The notes beneath the pieces were generated by a model. That model did no database searches. It was not told the DNA's origin and worked only from the letters and a program-made list of their open reading frames with translations. Made by a program: the position numbers and the translations under genes. Shown one piece after another: positions 1 to 6,891 of a DNA stretch of 6,891 bases. Within the stretch, counting starts at the first letter, position 1. Each line of letters begins with the position of its first letter. This DNA comes from Verrucomicrobiota bacterium (lineage in GTDB: Bacteria > Verrucomicrobiota > Verrucomicrobiia > Limisphaerales > DSYF01), in contig JALOTU010000119.1 of NCBI GenBank assembly GCA_025457725.1, forward strand, positions 1 to 6,891, in the 5' to 3' direction.

Positions 1-830
1 GCAGCTTTGCGGTGATGTACGACACGAGCTTCGATCCGGGAACCTGTCGGCTGATGGAGAAGGACTGGAGGGAGCTGCTCGGCAAGATGGAGCTGCTCAA
101 GACGCCGGCCTATCAGCAGCATCGCGGCAAACCGGTGATCGGGTTGTGGGGATATGGGTTTCGCAGTTTCGACGAGGCGGCCTGCGAAGGGTTCTTCCGT
201 TTCCTCAAGAGCGACGAGGGAGGGAACTGCACCCTTCTGGCCGGCGTGCCGAACGACTGGAGACGCTGGGAGACGGGCAGTGAAAGAGAACAGGCCCAGT
301 TCCGTCTGCTGCGCGAATACATCGACATTGTGCAACCCTGGAATGTTGGCCGTTACAGCACCCCCGCCGAAGCGCAGCAGCACCAGGCCCGCTTGTTCCC
401 GGACGACCTGGAATGGTGCGAGCAGCACGGCAAGGATTATTACGCGGTGATCTTTCCAGGGTTCAGCTGGACGAATCTGAGAGGCGGCAAGAGTCCCCTC
501 AACCAAATCCCGCGCCTGGGTGGTCGATTCCTCTGGAGCCAGGCGGAGGGAGTGCGCGACTACGGGATGGACATGGCTTACATCGCCATGTTCGACGAGG
601 TGGACGAAGGCACGGCGATCTTCAAATGCACCAACCACCCGCCAGCCGGTCGTTTCGTCACCTACGAAGGCTATCCCAGTGACCACTATCTAAAGCTCAG
701 CGGCCTGATTGGGAAGATGCTCCGGGGAGAGGTTGTGATGTTTCCAGAAACCAGACCGAGCCGGGATGAGATGACCTATATCCCCATGTCGCCCGCCGAT
801 TACTATGAAGGCCCATATCCCCCCCGCTGA
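1..830 (+). CDS. GH71/GH99-like glycoside hydrolase, 5'-truncated by window edge
   Basis: This is the C-terminal 275 residues of a protein whose frame is already open at base 3 and begins S-FAVMYD. That motif is a barrel strand in the GH71/GH99-like family, so the GTG/ATG at 12-17 is internal and the true start lies upstream. Numbering from base 3, family-like motifs are YIDIVQPWNVGRY (106-118), GFSW (153-156), GGRFLW (173-178) and MFDEVDEGT (196-204). E199 and E202 fall where GH99 endo-alpha-mannosidases have E-W-H-E-G-T, whose two glutamates are catalytic; here the middle pair is V-D. The stop is TGA at 828-830. Relatives of this type are secreted enzymes usually called GH99-like or 'xylosidase'; the substrate is unknown, with alpha-mannoside or alpha-glucan possible. 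The next gene starts 166 nt downstream on the same strand. The family call is fairly secure; the specificity is not. Confidence 0.8.
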   Translation, partial: SFAVMYDTSFDPGTCRLMEKDWRELLGKMELLKTPAYQQHRGKPVIGLWGYGFRSFDEAACEGFFRFLKSDEGGNCTLLAGVPNDWRRWETGSEREQAQFRLLREYIDIVQPWNVGRYSTPAEAQQHQARLFPDDLEWCEQHGKDYYAVIFPGFSWTNLRGGKSPLNQIPRLGGRFLWSQAEGVRDYGMDMAYIAMFDEVDEGTAIFKCTNHPPAGRFVTYEGYPSDHYLKLSGLIGKMLRGEVVMFPETRPSRDEMTYIPMSPADYYEGPYPPR

Positions 831-996
831 CGATTTCGATGCCATGAACGACCATGAAGAGAGGCAGGCTGAGCGGGCAAAGCATGAACCGGCCGCAGTT
901 CGGTGGATCCTGTTCAACGGGCTTCTTGCGCTGTGCCGCACCATATTCCAGGCTGAGATCCTTCATCTCAACCGAATGAGCCACTGAATCAATAGG
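831..996. other. Intergenic gap between hydrolase and oxidoreductase
   Basis: I see no convincing gene in these 166 bases. A frame starting at 844 would give 47 residues, but it lacks a ribosome-binding site and resembles nothing I know. There is no clear -35/-10 promoter and no T-tract terminator. The one structured element is the short inverted repeat listed separately. The gap could hold a weak or non-canonical promoter for the oxidoreductase/isomerase pair, or may simply be an operon spacer. Confidence 0.6.
954..970 (+). other. Small stem-loop upstream of the oxidoreductase gene
   Basis: The bases read TGAGAT-CCTTC-ATCTCA, a perfect 6-bp inverted repeat with a 5-nt loop. It ends 26 nt before the ATG at 997. 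No T-run follows, so it is not an intrinsic terminator. It could be an operator half-site pair or a 5' leader hairpin, but a stem this short may arise by chance. Confidence 0.25.
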
Positions 997-2358
997 ATGA
1001 AAACAAAACATGTTCGATCTGAAAGGCCACTCACGCGCCGCGATTTCCTTCGTCGCACCGCCACCGCCGCCGCCGCGACGATTGCCGGTCCATTGATCGT
1101 GCCCGGCCGTGTGCTGGGTCTGGATGGCGGTGTGGCGCCCAGCAACCGCATCACCATCGGCTACATCGGCACGGGCCGGCAGACCAGCCACGTGAATATC
1201 CCCGCGTTTCTCCATCAGGAGGATTCCCAGTCGGTGGCGGTGTGCGACGTTGATAGCTGGCGGATGAACGAGGCCCGTGAAGCCATCGACAAGTTTTACA
1301 GCGAGAAATCGCCCTCAGGGCGATACAGGAGCTGCCGCGCCATTGGGGACTGGCGCGACCTGATTGCCGCAGATGACATCGATGCCGTCATGATCGGGAC
1401 CCCGGACCACTGGCACGTGATCCTGGCCCTGGCCGCGCTGAAGAGCGGCAAGGACGTTGCCCTCGAAAAGCCGGTCAGCCGCGACATTGCCGGCGGGCGC
1501 CTGATGGCCGATGCGGTGAAGCGCCACCAGCGGGTGTTCTGCACGGATAGCGAGTTCCGAACCTACCGCTGGAACCGGATGATGGCCACCATGGCGCGAA
1601 ACGGGAAATTTGGAAAACTCCAGCGCATCATTGCCGTCGTCCCCCAGGATCCCACCCTGGGACCGCAATCCGACATGCCGGTGCCGGAGGAGTTGAATTA
1701 TGACATGTGGCTGGGGCCGGCCGCCGAGAAACCCTACACGGAGAGCCGCGTCCACCCGCGCCACATGACCAAGGGGCGTCCAGGCTGGATCTGTATCCAG
1801 GAATACAACTCCGGCATCATGGCCAACTGGGGAGCGCACTGGATGGACATTGCCATGTGGGGCATGGGAACGGAAACAACCGGTCCGACGGAGGTCGAGG
1901 CCACGGGAAGCTTTCCTCCCCGGGGAAACCTCTGGGACACGGTGCAGGAGATGGACGCACATTGTTATTTTGACAACGGCGTCGAACTGGTTTGCAGGAC
2001 CGGAACGCCCTCACTCCGCTTCGAAGGCACCGAGGGTTGGGCCCAGGTCGTCTTCCCGAGCCATATCACCATCAGCGACGAGTCGCTCCTCACCTGGGAG
2101 CCCGGCCCGAACGACGTGCGTCTGACCCCCATGAAGAGCGAGAAACGCGACTTCCTGGACGCCATCAAGGAGCGTCGGCAACCTCAATACGACGCCGAAG
2201 GGGGTCACCGCGTGAACACCATGGCCTGCCTCTCGATGGCTTCCATTGCGTTGGGACGCAGGCTCAAGTGGGATCCGGTTCAGGAGGCGGTCATCGGAGA
2301 TGACGAGGCCAACGAGTGGCTGAAACCCCAAACCCCGCGCGCACCATGGAAAGTCTAG
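997..2358 (+). CDS. Gfo/Idh/MocA family oxidoreductase with Tat signal
   Basis: A 453-residue NAD(P)-dependent dehydrogenase of the GFO_IDH_MocA family, which oxidises or reduces sugar hydroxyls. The N-terminus has a twin-arginine signal (RRDFL, R14-R15, then an Ala-rich stretch to about residue 41), so the folded, cofactor-loaded enzyme is probably exported by Tat. The Rossmann motif is G-Y-I-G-T-G at 55-60. Strand two ends in CDVD (83-86), where D84 favours NAD over NADP. GTPDHWH lies at 134-140 and the signature EKP at 157-159. GAHWMDIA (279-286) supplies H281 and D284, likely active-site residues of the C-terminal sheet domain. The tail EANEWL...RAPW is typical of Verrucomicrobia/Planctomycetes members. 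Length is normal for exported members. The ATG at 997 is the only start that keeps the Tat signal, though the only purine-rich bases (AGG) abut it with no spacer. It overlaps the next gene by 13 nt. The substrate is unknown; 3-position oxidation of a glycoside is a guess from the partner gene. Confidence 0.93.
   Translation: MKTKHVRSERPLTRRDFLRRTATAAAATIAGPLIVPGRVLGLDGGVAPSNRITIGYIGTGRQTSHVNIPAFLHQEDSQSVAVCDVDSWRMNEAREAIDKFYSEKSPSGRYRSCRAIGDWRDLIAADDIDAVMIGTPDHWHVILALAALKSGKDVALEKPVSRDIAGGRLMADAVKRHQRVFCTDSEFRTYRWNRMMATMARNGKFGKLQRIIAVVPQDPTLGPQSDMPVPEELNYDMWLGPAAEKPYTESRVHPRHMTKGRPGWICIQEYNSGIMANWGAHWMDIAMWGMGTETTGPTEVEATGSFPPRGNLWDTVQEMDAHCYFDNGVELVCRTGTPSLRFEGTEGWAQVVFPSHITISDESLLTWEPGPNDVRLTPMKSEKRDFLDAIKERRQPQYDAEGGHRVNTMACLSMASIALGRRLKWDPVQEAVIGDDEANEWLKPQTPRAPWKV
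2305..2308 (+). promoter_or_regulatory. Possible Shine-Dalgarno for an alternative GTG start at 2316
   Basis: GAGG lies 7 nt upstream of GTG 2316, which is in frame with the isomerase-like gene and would add 10 residues. The ATG at 2346 has no comparable purine-rich site. However, GAGG also encodes part of the conserved EANEWL tail of the upstream protein, so its presence may owe nothing to initiation. Confidence 0.25.
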
Positions 2359-3239
2359 ACACCCCGAAACGTGGCTGGAGGGCCGCCCGGAGGCCGGCAA
2401 CATGGCGCGCGCTCCTTCTGGGCAGTGTGCTGCTCTTGCACGGCGGCGCAAGCGCCGCGGAGATTTCGGATCGAGGCCCCAACCCGTTCTTCGCCATGGA
2501 CAACGGCGTGGGCCGGGGCAGGCTCACACCCGTTGAACAGGCTGAAGTCGTCAAGGACATCGGCTTCGATGGCATCAGCTACAATGGCACCCAGGAGCTC
2601 ACCGAACGCTTGAATGCGTTCGATCAAGCGGGGTTGAAGATCTTCGGGATCTATGTGCATGCGTCCTTTGAAAAACCGCCCCGGGAAGACAAGGGGCTGG
2701 CTGAAGCGATTCTCAAGTTGAAAGGCAGGGACACCGTCGTATGGCTGACTGTTGGACGATTGGACAAAGGGGAGGACGCCGATGCCGTCCGGGTCGTGCG
2801 CGAAGTCGCAGACATGGCAGCGGCCTCGGGAGTGCGAGTGGCGCTCTATCCGCATCGGGGGGATCATGTCGAAACGACCGAGGACGCGCTGAGGATCGTG
2901 GAGCAGGTGGGACGTCCCAACGTCGGCGTCACCTTCAACCTCTGCCACGAACTCATGGCTGGAAACGAGCAGCGGTTGGAGACCATCCTCCGCACATCCG
3001 CATCGAAGCTTTACATGGTGACGATCAACGGCGCCGACCCGGGCACGAATGTCGAACAGACAATCCAGGTGCTCGGGGAAGGCCGGGTGGACGTGTTGAA
3101 ACTGCTCAAGGTTCTCGATGCCGAGGGCTACCTGGGGCCCATCGGCCTCCAATGCTACAATGTTAAAGGCGACATGAAGGAGAATCTGACCCGGTCCATG
3201 GAGGCGTGGAAGCAAATGAGCCGGGCGCGAGTTCCCTAG
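2346..3239 (+). CDS. Secreted sugar phosphate isomerase/epimerase-like TIM-barrel protein
   Basis: A 297-residue protein of the xylose isomerase-like TIM-barrel superfamily (AP_endonuc_2), usually annotated 'sugar phosphate isomerase/epimerase'. An Arg-rich n-region and hydrophobic core (about 22-34, ALLLGSVLLLHGG) ending in ASA-A near 35-38 form a signal peptide, so a cytosolic phosphosugar substrate is unlikely. Barrel motifs are DIGFDGISYNG (71-81), FGIYVH (100-105), LYPHRGDH (167-174), NVGVTFNLCH (192-201), YMVTINGAD (223-231) and IGLQCYNVKGD (266-276). H170, H174, N198, H201 and Q269 occupy the mouth of the barrel where relatives bind a metal. I chose ATG 2346 because it leaves a normal signal peptide; GTG 2316 is the alternative. 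Overlap with the oxidoreductase stop implies coupled translation. In known oxidative deglycosylation systems such a protein cleaves the 3-keto glycoside made by a Gfo/Idh/MocA partner; that role here is inference. Confidence 0.88.
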   Translation: MESLDTPKRGWRAARRPATWRALLLGSVLLLHGGASAAEISDRGPNPFFAMDNGVGRGRLTPVEQAEVVKDIGFDGISYNGTQELTERLNAFDQAGLKIFGIYVHASFEKPPREDKGLAEAILKLKGRDTVVWLTVGRLDKGEDADAVRVVREVADMAAASGVRVALYPHRGDHVETTEDALRIVEQVGRPNVGVTFNLCHELMAGNEQRLETILRTSASKLYMVTINGADPGTNVEQTIQVLGEGRVDVLKLLKVLDAEGYLGPIGLQCYNVKGDMKENLTRSMEAWKQMSRARVP

Positions 3240-3340
3240 CCCCACACGTCCCAGCTCCAGCCAAAAGCGCAGCTCAGGGAGATTTTTTTGGAACAATTCG
3301 AAACCGGCGAGTTCAGATCCGAACACGCATAGAAGAACGC
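3240..3340. other. Intergenic gap with T7 run, no clear terminator
   Basis: This 101-nt spacer separates the isomerase-like gene from the GH2 gene. It contains seven consecutive T at 3283-3289, preceded only by weak complementarity (CTCC near 3255 with GGAG near 3278, a 4-bp stem with a long loop). That is not enough for a convincing intrinsic terminator. No good promoter is visible. An A/G-rich stretch (AGAAG, 3331-3335) lies 5 nt before the GH2 ATG and is a weak candidate ribosome-binding site. Confidence 0.5.
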
Positions 3341-6300
3341 ATGAAAATTTTGAGTCATTCGATGTGGGGAGTGTTGCTTCCGTTGAGTTTGGTCGTGTCG
3401 ACGGGAGCGATGGAGCGGAACCGGGCCACCATGAAGCAGGTGGGCCGGGGCACCGTGGTGTGGCAGGGGGATCAGGTTCAGGTTGAGGATGCCTATGTCC
3501 TGCTGAATGATGCTGATCTGCGGGATTTCACCTTTTCGTTCGAGGGTCGCGCGCCCGAGAAAGCCGGTCTGGAAGAAGTCGGCATTTGGGCCACGTTTCG
3601 CCAGTCCGATCGTAATCACCGCTATGTGGTTGGTCTGCGTGGCAAACCCCATTCAGATATCTATCTGGCGCGGTATGCGCCCGACGGCAACGACCGGATG
3701 CTGGCACTGCAGCCGGTACCCACGGTGAGGCCGGGCGAATGGGCCACGGTGAAAGTCACGACCCGCGGCGACACGATCAAGATCTTCCTGAACGGAGTCG
3801 AAATGATTTCAGTGGATGATCCGAAGGCACCGTTCAAGGAAGGCAAAGTCGGGCTGGGCGGAGGCTATCATGTCAGTGAATATCGCAACGTTCACCTGGA
3901 GGAAACCGTTCTGAACGTCAGGGAGGAGCCTGGGCGCTCATTCGCGAAAGACGCCGTGAAAATCAACTTTCAGCCGGCTCTCGACGCGGTGCCGGATGGC
4001 TGGAAGGCGGATTCCGGCGCGGAGTATGCCCGGACGCGTGGTTATGGCTGGTCAAAGCAGGTGGACACGCGGAATCGTCAGAAAACAGGCGATGTGCTCA
4101 ACGACACGTTGGCGACCGTCGCTCACGGTGAGGTGGAGGCGGAGTTCAGGCTGGATCTGGCGCCGGGGGATTACCTGGTCACCCTGCACCATGGAGACAT
4201 GCATCCCAGTGTCCTGAACCTCAGCTTCGGTTCGGCAGCGGCTCCGCTGCGCGACAAGACCGCTGCCGGTGAGTTCAAACAGTCGTATGCGCAGGCGACC
4301 GTCGACAAGAAAGGCCTGTCGCTCCATTTCAGCCGCAAAGCGGACGGGCCGGGAACCTCGATCAACTGGCTGGTTGTTGAGCCGCGCGAACAGGTCTCGG
4401 CCGCCCAGTGGGCCAGGGGCGGTTCCAACGTGGAAATGCCCGCGGAAAAGATCGCGTTGAGATTGCAGCAGCGGGCGGCGTACACGCCGTTGAAGGTTGA
4501 GCCGATGGGCCCGGGCCGGTCGGAGGTGTCGCTGGACGGGGACTGGCTGTTCCTCCCGGATTACGAATTCCGCACAACTGAATTTCCCGAGTCGGTGAAT
4601 GCGGACGACGCGGAATGGCATGTGATGCCTGTGCCGGATCTGTGGTCGCCGTACGCGGCCTGGCTTTTCGGTGAGACCTTTCCTGACATGCCCTACGACA
4701 AAGGGGCCAGTGACAGCTACTTTGAATACCGGCACGCGCGGGTGGAGGCCTTTACATTTGACTGGGAAAAGACCCGGTCGGCCTGGTACCGCAAGCACCT
4801 TGTGCTGCCGGACATCCCCAAGGGCAAGCGTTTCGAGCTCTGCTTCGACGCGATTGCCAAGGTCGCCCACGTGTATGTGAACGGCGTGTTTGTCGGCAAG
4901 AACCACGGCATGTTCGGCGAGATCAAACTGGACGTAACCGATTATCTCAAGCCGGGCGCCAATGTGATCGCGGTGAAGGTGGACCAGGAGCGCGAGGATA
5001 TTGCCAATGGCGACGAGATTGTCGATGTCGCCATCAGTGTGGAAGTCACCCGCAAAATGCTCGCGGCGTTGCCCTACGGCATGACACGCCAGGATCCCCG
5101 CGGGATCTGGCAACCGACCAAGCTGGTGATTACGGAGGCGGCACGCATCACGGACATCTTTGTCAGGCCGGGCCTGGATGGGGCGGACGTGGATATCACG
5201 CTGAAAAACATGAGTGACAAACCTGCCGAGCTGATCCCGGAGCTTTTGGTGACCAGCGAGACGGACAAGACCCGTTTGGTGAGGCTGGCAGGCAAAGCGA
5301 CAAGGGTTGCTGCCGGTGAAAGCAAGGTGGTGACGCTCAACTTTGGCGGACTGAAGCCAAGGCTTTGGTCGCCGGAAGATCCCGACCTCTATACGTTTGC
5401 AGTGGATCTGACCTCGGAGGGCCACCTCCTCGACAGCGATTCGGTGGTGTCCGGCTTCAAGACGTTCGAAGCAAAGGGCAACCGCCTGTACCTCAATGGC
5501 CGGCCCTACGCATTGCGGGGTGCCAACCATTGTCCGAACATGCTTGCACCGAACGACCGCGCGCTGGCCGATCGCTTCATGAGGATCATGCGGGAGAACA
5601 ACCTGAACGCCACGCGCTTCCACGCGCTGCCGGGCACGGTGGCGTGGATGGAGGCGGCGGACCGTGCGGGGATTCTCATTTCGTATGAGGGCACCTGGCC
5701 CTGGTTGATGCTCCGAGGACCGATTCCCCCGCAGGAGTCTTTGGATATCTGGATGGACGAGTTTCAGCGCCTGATCCGGAAGTATCGCAATCACCCGTCC
5801 CTCGCGCTGTGGACGGTGAACAATGAAATGAAGTTCCACGTGTTTCACGCCCACGCCAAGGAGCGAACCCCTGAACTCGACGCCGACACCCTGGCCCGTT
5901 GGAAGGTCGTGTCCAAAGCGGTCCGGATGATCCGCGATACGGACGCGACGCATCCGGTGGTTGCCGATTCCGGTTACATTCGCCGGGCGTATTGGAGGTT
6001 GGAAGCATCGCCGGAAGAACTGGGGATTGACGACGGTGACATTGACGATCGGCATGGGTATTTCAACTGGTACAACGAGAGCTTCTTTCATTTGCCGGCA
6101 GGACAGGACGGGGAAGGCAGCGCCGACCGACCGTACATAGGCCAGGAAATGTCCACCGGCTACTACAACGGGGATAGTGGCCACCCGGTACGCGCCTACC
6201 TGTTTGGGCACCAGACTCCGCAGTCCTGGGTGGGGCAGTGGGCCTACGAGCACCAGGATCCGTCCATCTTCATGGAACGGCACGCCATGCTGACGAAGGA

Positions 6301-6891
6301 ACTGGCGGAGTATTATCGCCGCGAACGGCGAGCGGACTGGTCCGGCACGCTGATCTTCGGCCTGGTCACCTGGTTCAGCAAACCGTGGGACGCGGAGAAG
6401 ATCAAACCCTACCCGGTGGTCACCGAGGGCCTGCGTTATGCCATGGCTCCGGTGCTCATCAGCGCCCGGCTGACCGGCCGCAATTGTTTCGCCGGCGACT
6501 CGTTCAATGTCCCGGTCTCCATCGTCAATGATGCCGAGGACGGAAAGGCGCTTGCCGCCGGAACGTTGAAGTGGCGGTTCGAGGTGGATGGCGTCGCGCT
6601 GTCAAAAGGGGAGGTGGCGACCCCGGCGGTTGATTACTACGCCAACGAAAAGATCGGCGTGAACCTGACAGCCCCGGCCAGCCTGCCCGCGGGGCGCGCG
6701 GACGCCGAACTAATATTCGAGCTTTGGATAGGCGGGCAGATCATGGGCAGCAACCGCTACGCGTTTCGGATCGGGGAAAAGGCATGGGCGGTGCAGCCCG
6801 TGGAGCTCGCAAAAGGGAGGACGGTTGTTCTTAACGCATCGGAAGTCTCGAAAAGGCTTTTCAGCAGGCTGGGGCTGAAAACGACCGCGCT
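3341..6891 (+). CDS. Multi-modular exported GH2 glycoside hydrolase, 3'-truncated by window edge
   Basis: One open frame of 1183 codons plus two bases, with no stop before the window ends. Order: signal peptide (about 1-23, hydrophobic from W9); a LamG/DUF1080-like concanavalin sandwich (about 40-188, with GEWATVKV and IFLNGVE near 132-154); a malectin/galactose-binding-like sandwich (about 205-348, GYGW at 234-237, APGDYLVTLHHGD at 274-286); the GH2 N-terminal sugar-binding domain (from LDGDW, 398-402, with HVYVNG 510-515 and GIWQPT from 588); a GH2 Ig-like domain (about 603-705, LWSPEDPDLY at 675-684); the GH2 TIM barrel (about 710-1040, LNGRPYALRGANHC at 718-731); and an Ig-like domain (about 1044-1150). 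WTVNNE puts the likely acid/base at E829, and YIGQE the likely nucleophile at E936. Specificity could be beta-galactosidase, beta-glucuronidase, beta-mannosidase or something new. The N-terminal modules probably bind glycan. The last residues (KGRTVVLNASEV...) seem to open a further domain outside the window. Confidence 0.9.
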   Translation, partial: MKILSHSMWGVLLPLSLVVSTGAMERNRATMKQVGRGTVVWQGDQVQVEDAYVLLNDADLRDFTFSFEGRAPEKAGLEEVGIWATFRQSDRNHRYVVGLRGKPHSDIYLARYAPDGNDRMLALQPVPTVRPGEWATVKVTTRGDTIKIFLNGVEMISVDDPKAPFKEGKVGLGGGYHVSEYRNVHLEETVLNVREEPGRSFAKDAVKINFQPALDAVPDGWKADSGAEYARTRGYGWSKQVDTRNRQKTGDVLNDTLATVAHGEVEAEFRLDLAPGDYLVTLHHGDMHPSVLNLSFGSAAAPLRDKTAAGEFKQSYAQATVDKKGLSLHFSRKADGPGTSINWLVVEPREQVSAAQWARGGSNVEMPAEKIALRLQQRAAYTPLKVEPMGPGRSEVSLDGDWLFLPDYEFRTTEFPESVNADDAEWHVMPVPDLWSPYAAWLFGETFPDMPYDKGASDSYFEYRHARVEAFTFDWEKTRSAWYRKHLVLPDIPKGKRFELCFDAIAKVAHVYVNGVFVGKNHGMFGEIKLDVTDYLKPGANVIAVKVDQEREDIANGDEIVDVAISVEVTRKMLAALPYGMTRQDPRGIWQPTKLVITEAARITDIFVRPGLDGADVDITLKNMSDKPAELIPELLVTSETDKTRLVRLAGKATRVAAGESKVVTLNFGGLKPRLWSPEDPDLYTFAVDLTSEGHLLDSDSVVSGFKTFEAKGNRLYLNGRPYALRGANHCPNMLAPNDRALADRFMRIMRENNLNATRFHALPGTVAWMEAADRAGILISYEGTWPWLMLRGPIPPQESLDIWMDEFQRLIRKYRNHPSLALWTVNNEMKFHVFHAHAKERTPELDADTLARWKVVSKAVRMIRDTDATHPVVADSGYIRRAYWRLEASPEELGIDDGDIDDRHGYFNWYNESFFHLPAGQDGEGSADRPYIGQEMSTGYYNGDSGHPVRAYLFGHQTPQSWVGQWAYEHQDPSIFMERHAMLTKELAEYYRRERRADWSGTLIFGLVTWFSKPWDAEKIKPYPVVTEGLRYAMAPVLISARLTGRNCFAGDSFNVPVSIVNDAEDGKALAAGTLKWRFEVDGVALSKGEVATPAVDYYANEKIGVNLTAPASLPAGRADAELIFELWIGGQIMGSNRYAFRIGEKAWAVQPVELAKGRTVVLNASEVSKRLFSRLGLKTTA

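Noticed and set aside
844..987. Possible 47-residue small protein in the gap before the oxidoreductase
   Set aside because: There is no Shine-Dalgarno, no recognisable domain, and its composition looks like translated spacer. A frame this short is expected by chance.
1315..1962. 215-codon open frame on the minus strand opposite the oxidoreductase
   Set aside because: It overlaps the conserved Gfo/Idh/MocA coding region completely and has no recognisable motif or upstream ribosome-binding site; it is a GC-rich shadow.
3253..3289. Possible intrinsic terminator ending in T7
   Set aside because: The T run is real, but the upstream complementarity is only about 4 bp with a long loop and no GC-rich stem. 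It does not meet the usual pattern for a Rho-independent terminator.
2355..3326. 323-codon open frame on the minus strand
   Set aside because: It is in register opposite the isomerase-like gene, whose + strand product has a signal peptide and conserved barrel motifs. The antisense product resembles no family I know.
4052..6283. 743-codon open frame on the minus strand
   Set aside because: It lies in exact codon register opposite the GH2 gene, so it stays open simply because that gene avoids TTA, CTA and TCA codons here. It ends where the GH2 gene uses TCA at 4052-4054. Its product is rich in His, Arg and Pro with no recognisable domain, while the + strand shows clear GH2 motifs throughout.
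6709..6732. Small cluster of AT-ending codons (CTA, ATA, ATA) near the end of the GH2 frame
   Set aside because: It looks unlike the rest of the gene, but it spans only a few codons inside an Ig-like domain with a continuous reading frame. There is no sign of a junction, frameshift or inserted element.

Overview
The window is a stretch of carbohydrate-processing genes, all on the + strand: two complete genes between two that run off the ends. The DNA is GC-rich with GC-rich third codon positions. The style of the proteins points to Verrucomicrobiota, or failing that Planctomycetota or a related PVC-group bacterium. The clues are a Tat-exported Gfo/Idh/MocA oxidoreductase with the 'APSNRI.IGYIGTG' entry and an 'EANEWL...RAPW' tail, a secreted sugar isomerase-like protein with the 'GVTFNLCH' motif, and a very large multi-module GH2 enzyme. 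This assignment is inference from remembered family style; there is no rRNA or other marker gene.

Layout. (1) Positions 1-830 hold the 3' part of a GH71/GH99-like glycoside hydrolase with an E-V-D-E-G-T motif matching the E-W-H-E-G-T catalytic motif of GH99 endo-alpha-mannosidases. (2) Positions 831-996 are a non-coding gap with one small stem-loop. (3) 997-2358 is a Gfo/Idh/MocA dehydrogenase with a twin-arginine signal. (4) 2346-3239 is a xylose-isomerase-like TIM-barrel protein with an N-terminal signal peptide. It overlaps the oxidoreductase by 13 nt, so the two are very likely co-translated. (5) 3240-3340 is a 101-nt gap with a T7 run but no convincing terminator stem. (6) 3341 to the window end is one uninterrupted frame of more than 1183 codons: signal peptide, LamG/DUF1080-like sandwich, malectin-like sandwich, then a complete GH2 core with both catalytic-type glutamates (E829, E936) and a C-terminal Ig-like domain. 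Its stop lies beyond the window.

How they may work together. All three visible N-termini carry export signals, so the locus probably acts outside the cytoplasm on an oligo- or polysaccharide. The two hydrolases would cut glycosidic bonds by classical chemistry. The oxidoreductase plus TIM-barrel pair resembles the partners used in oxidative (3-keto) glycoside cleavage, as in DgpA/DgpBC C-deglycosylation and the 3-keto-glycoside pathway of Bacteroides. A combined hydrolytic and oxidative degradation locus is therefore a reasonable hypothesis, but the substrate cannot be read from the sequence. No transporter, regulator, sulfatase, RNA gene, mobile element, CRISPR array or significant repeat was seen.
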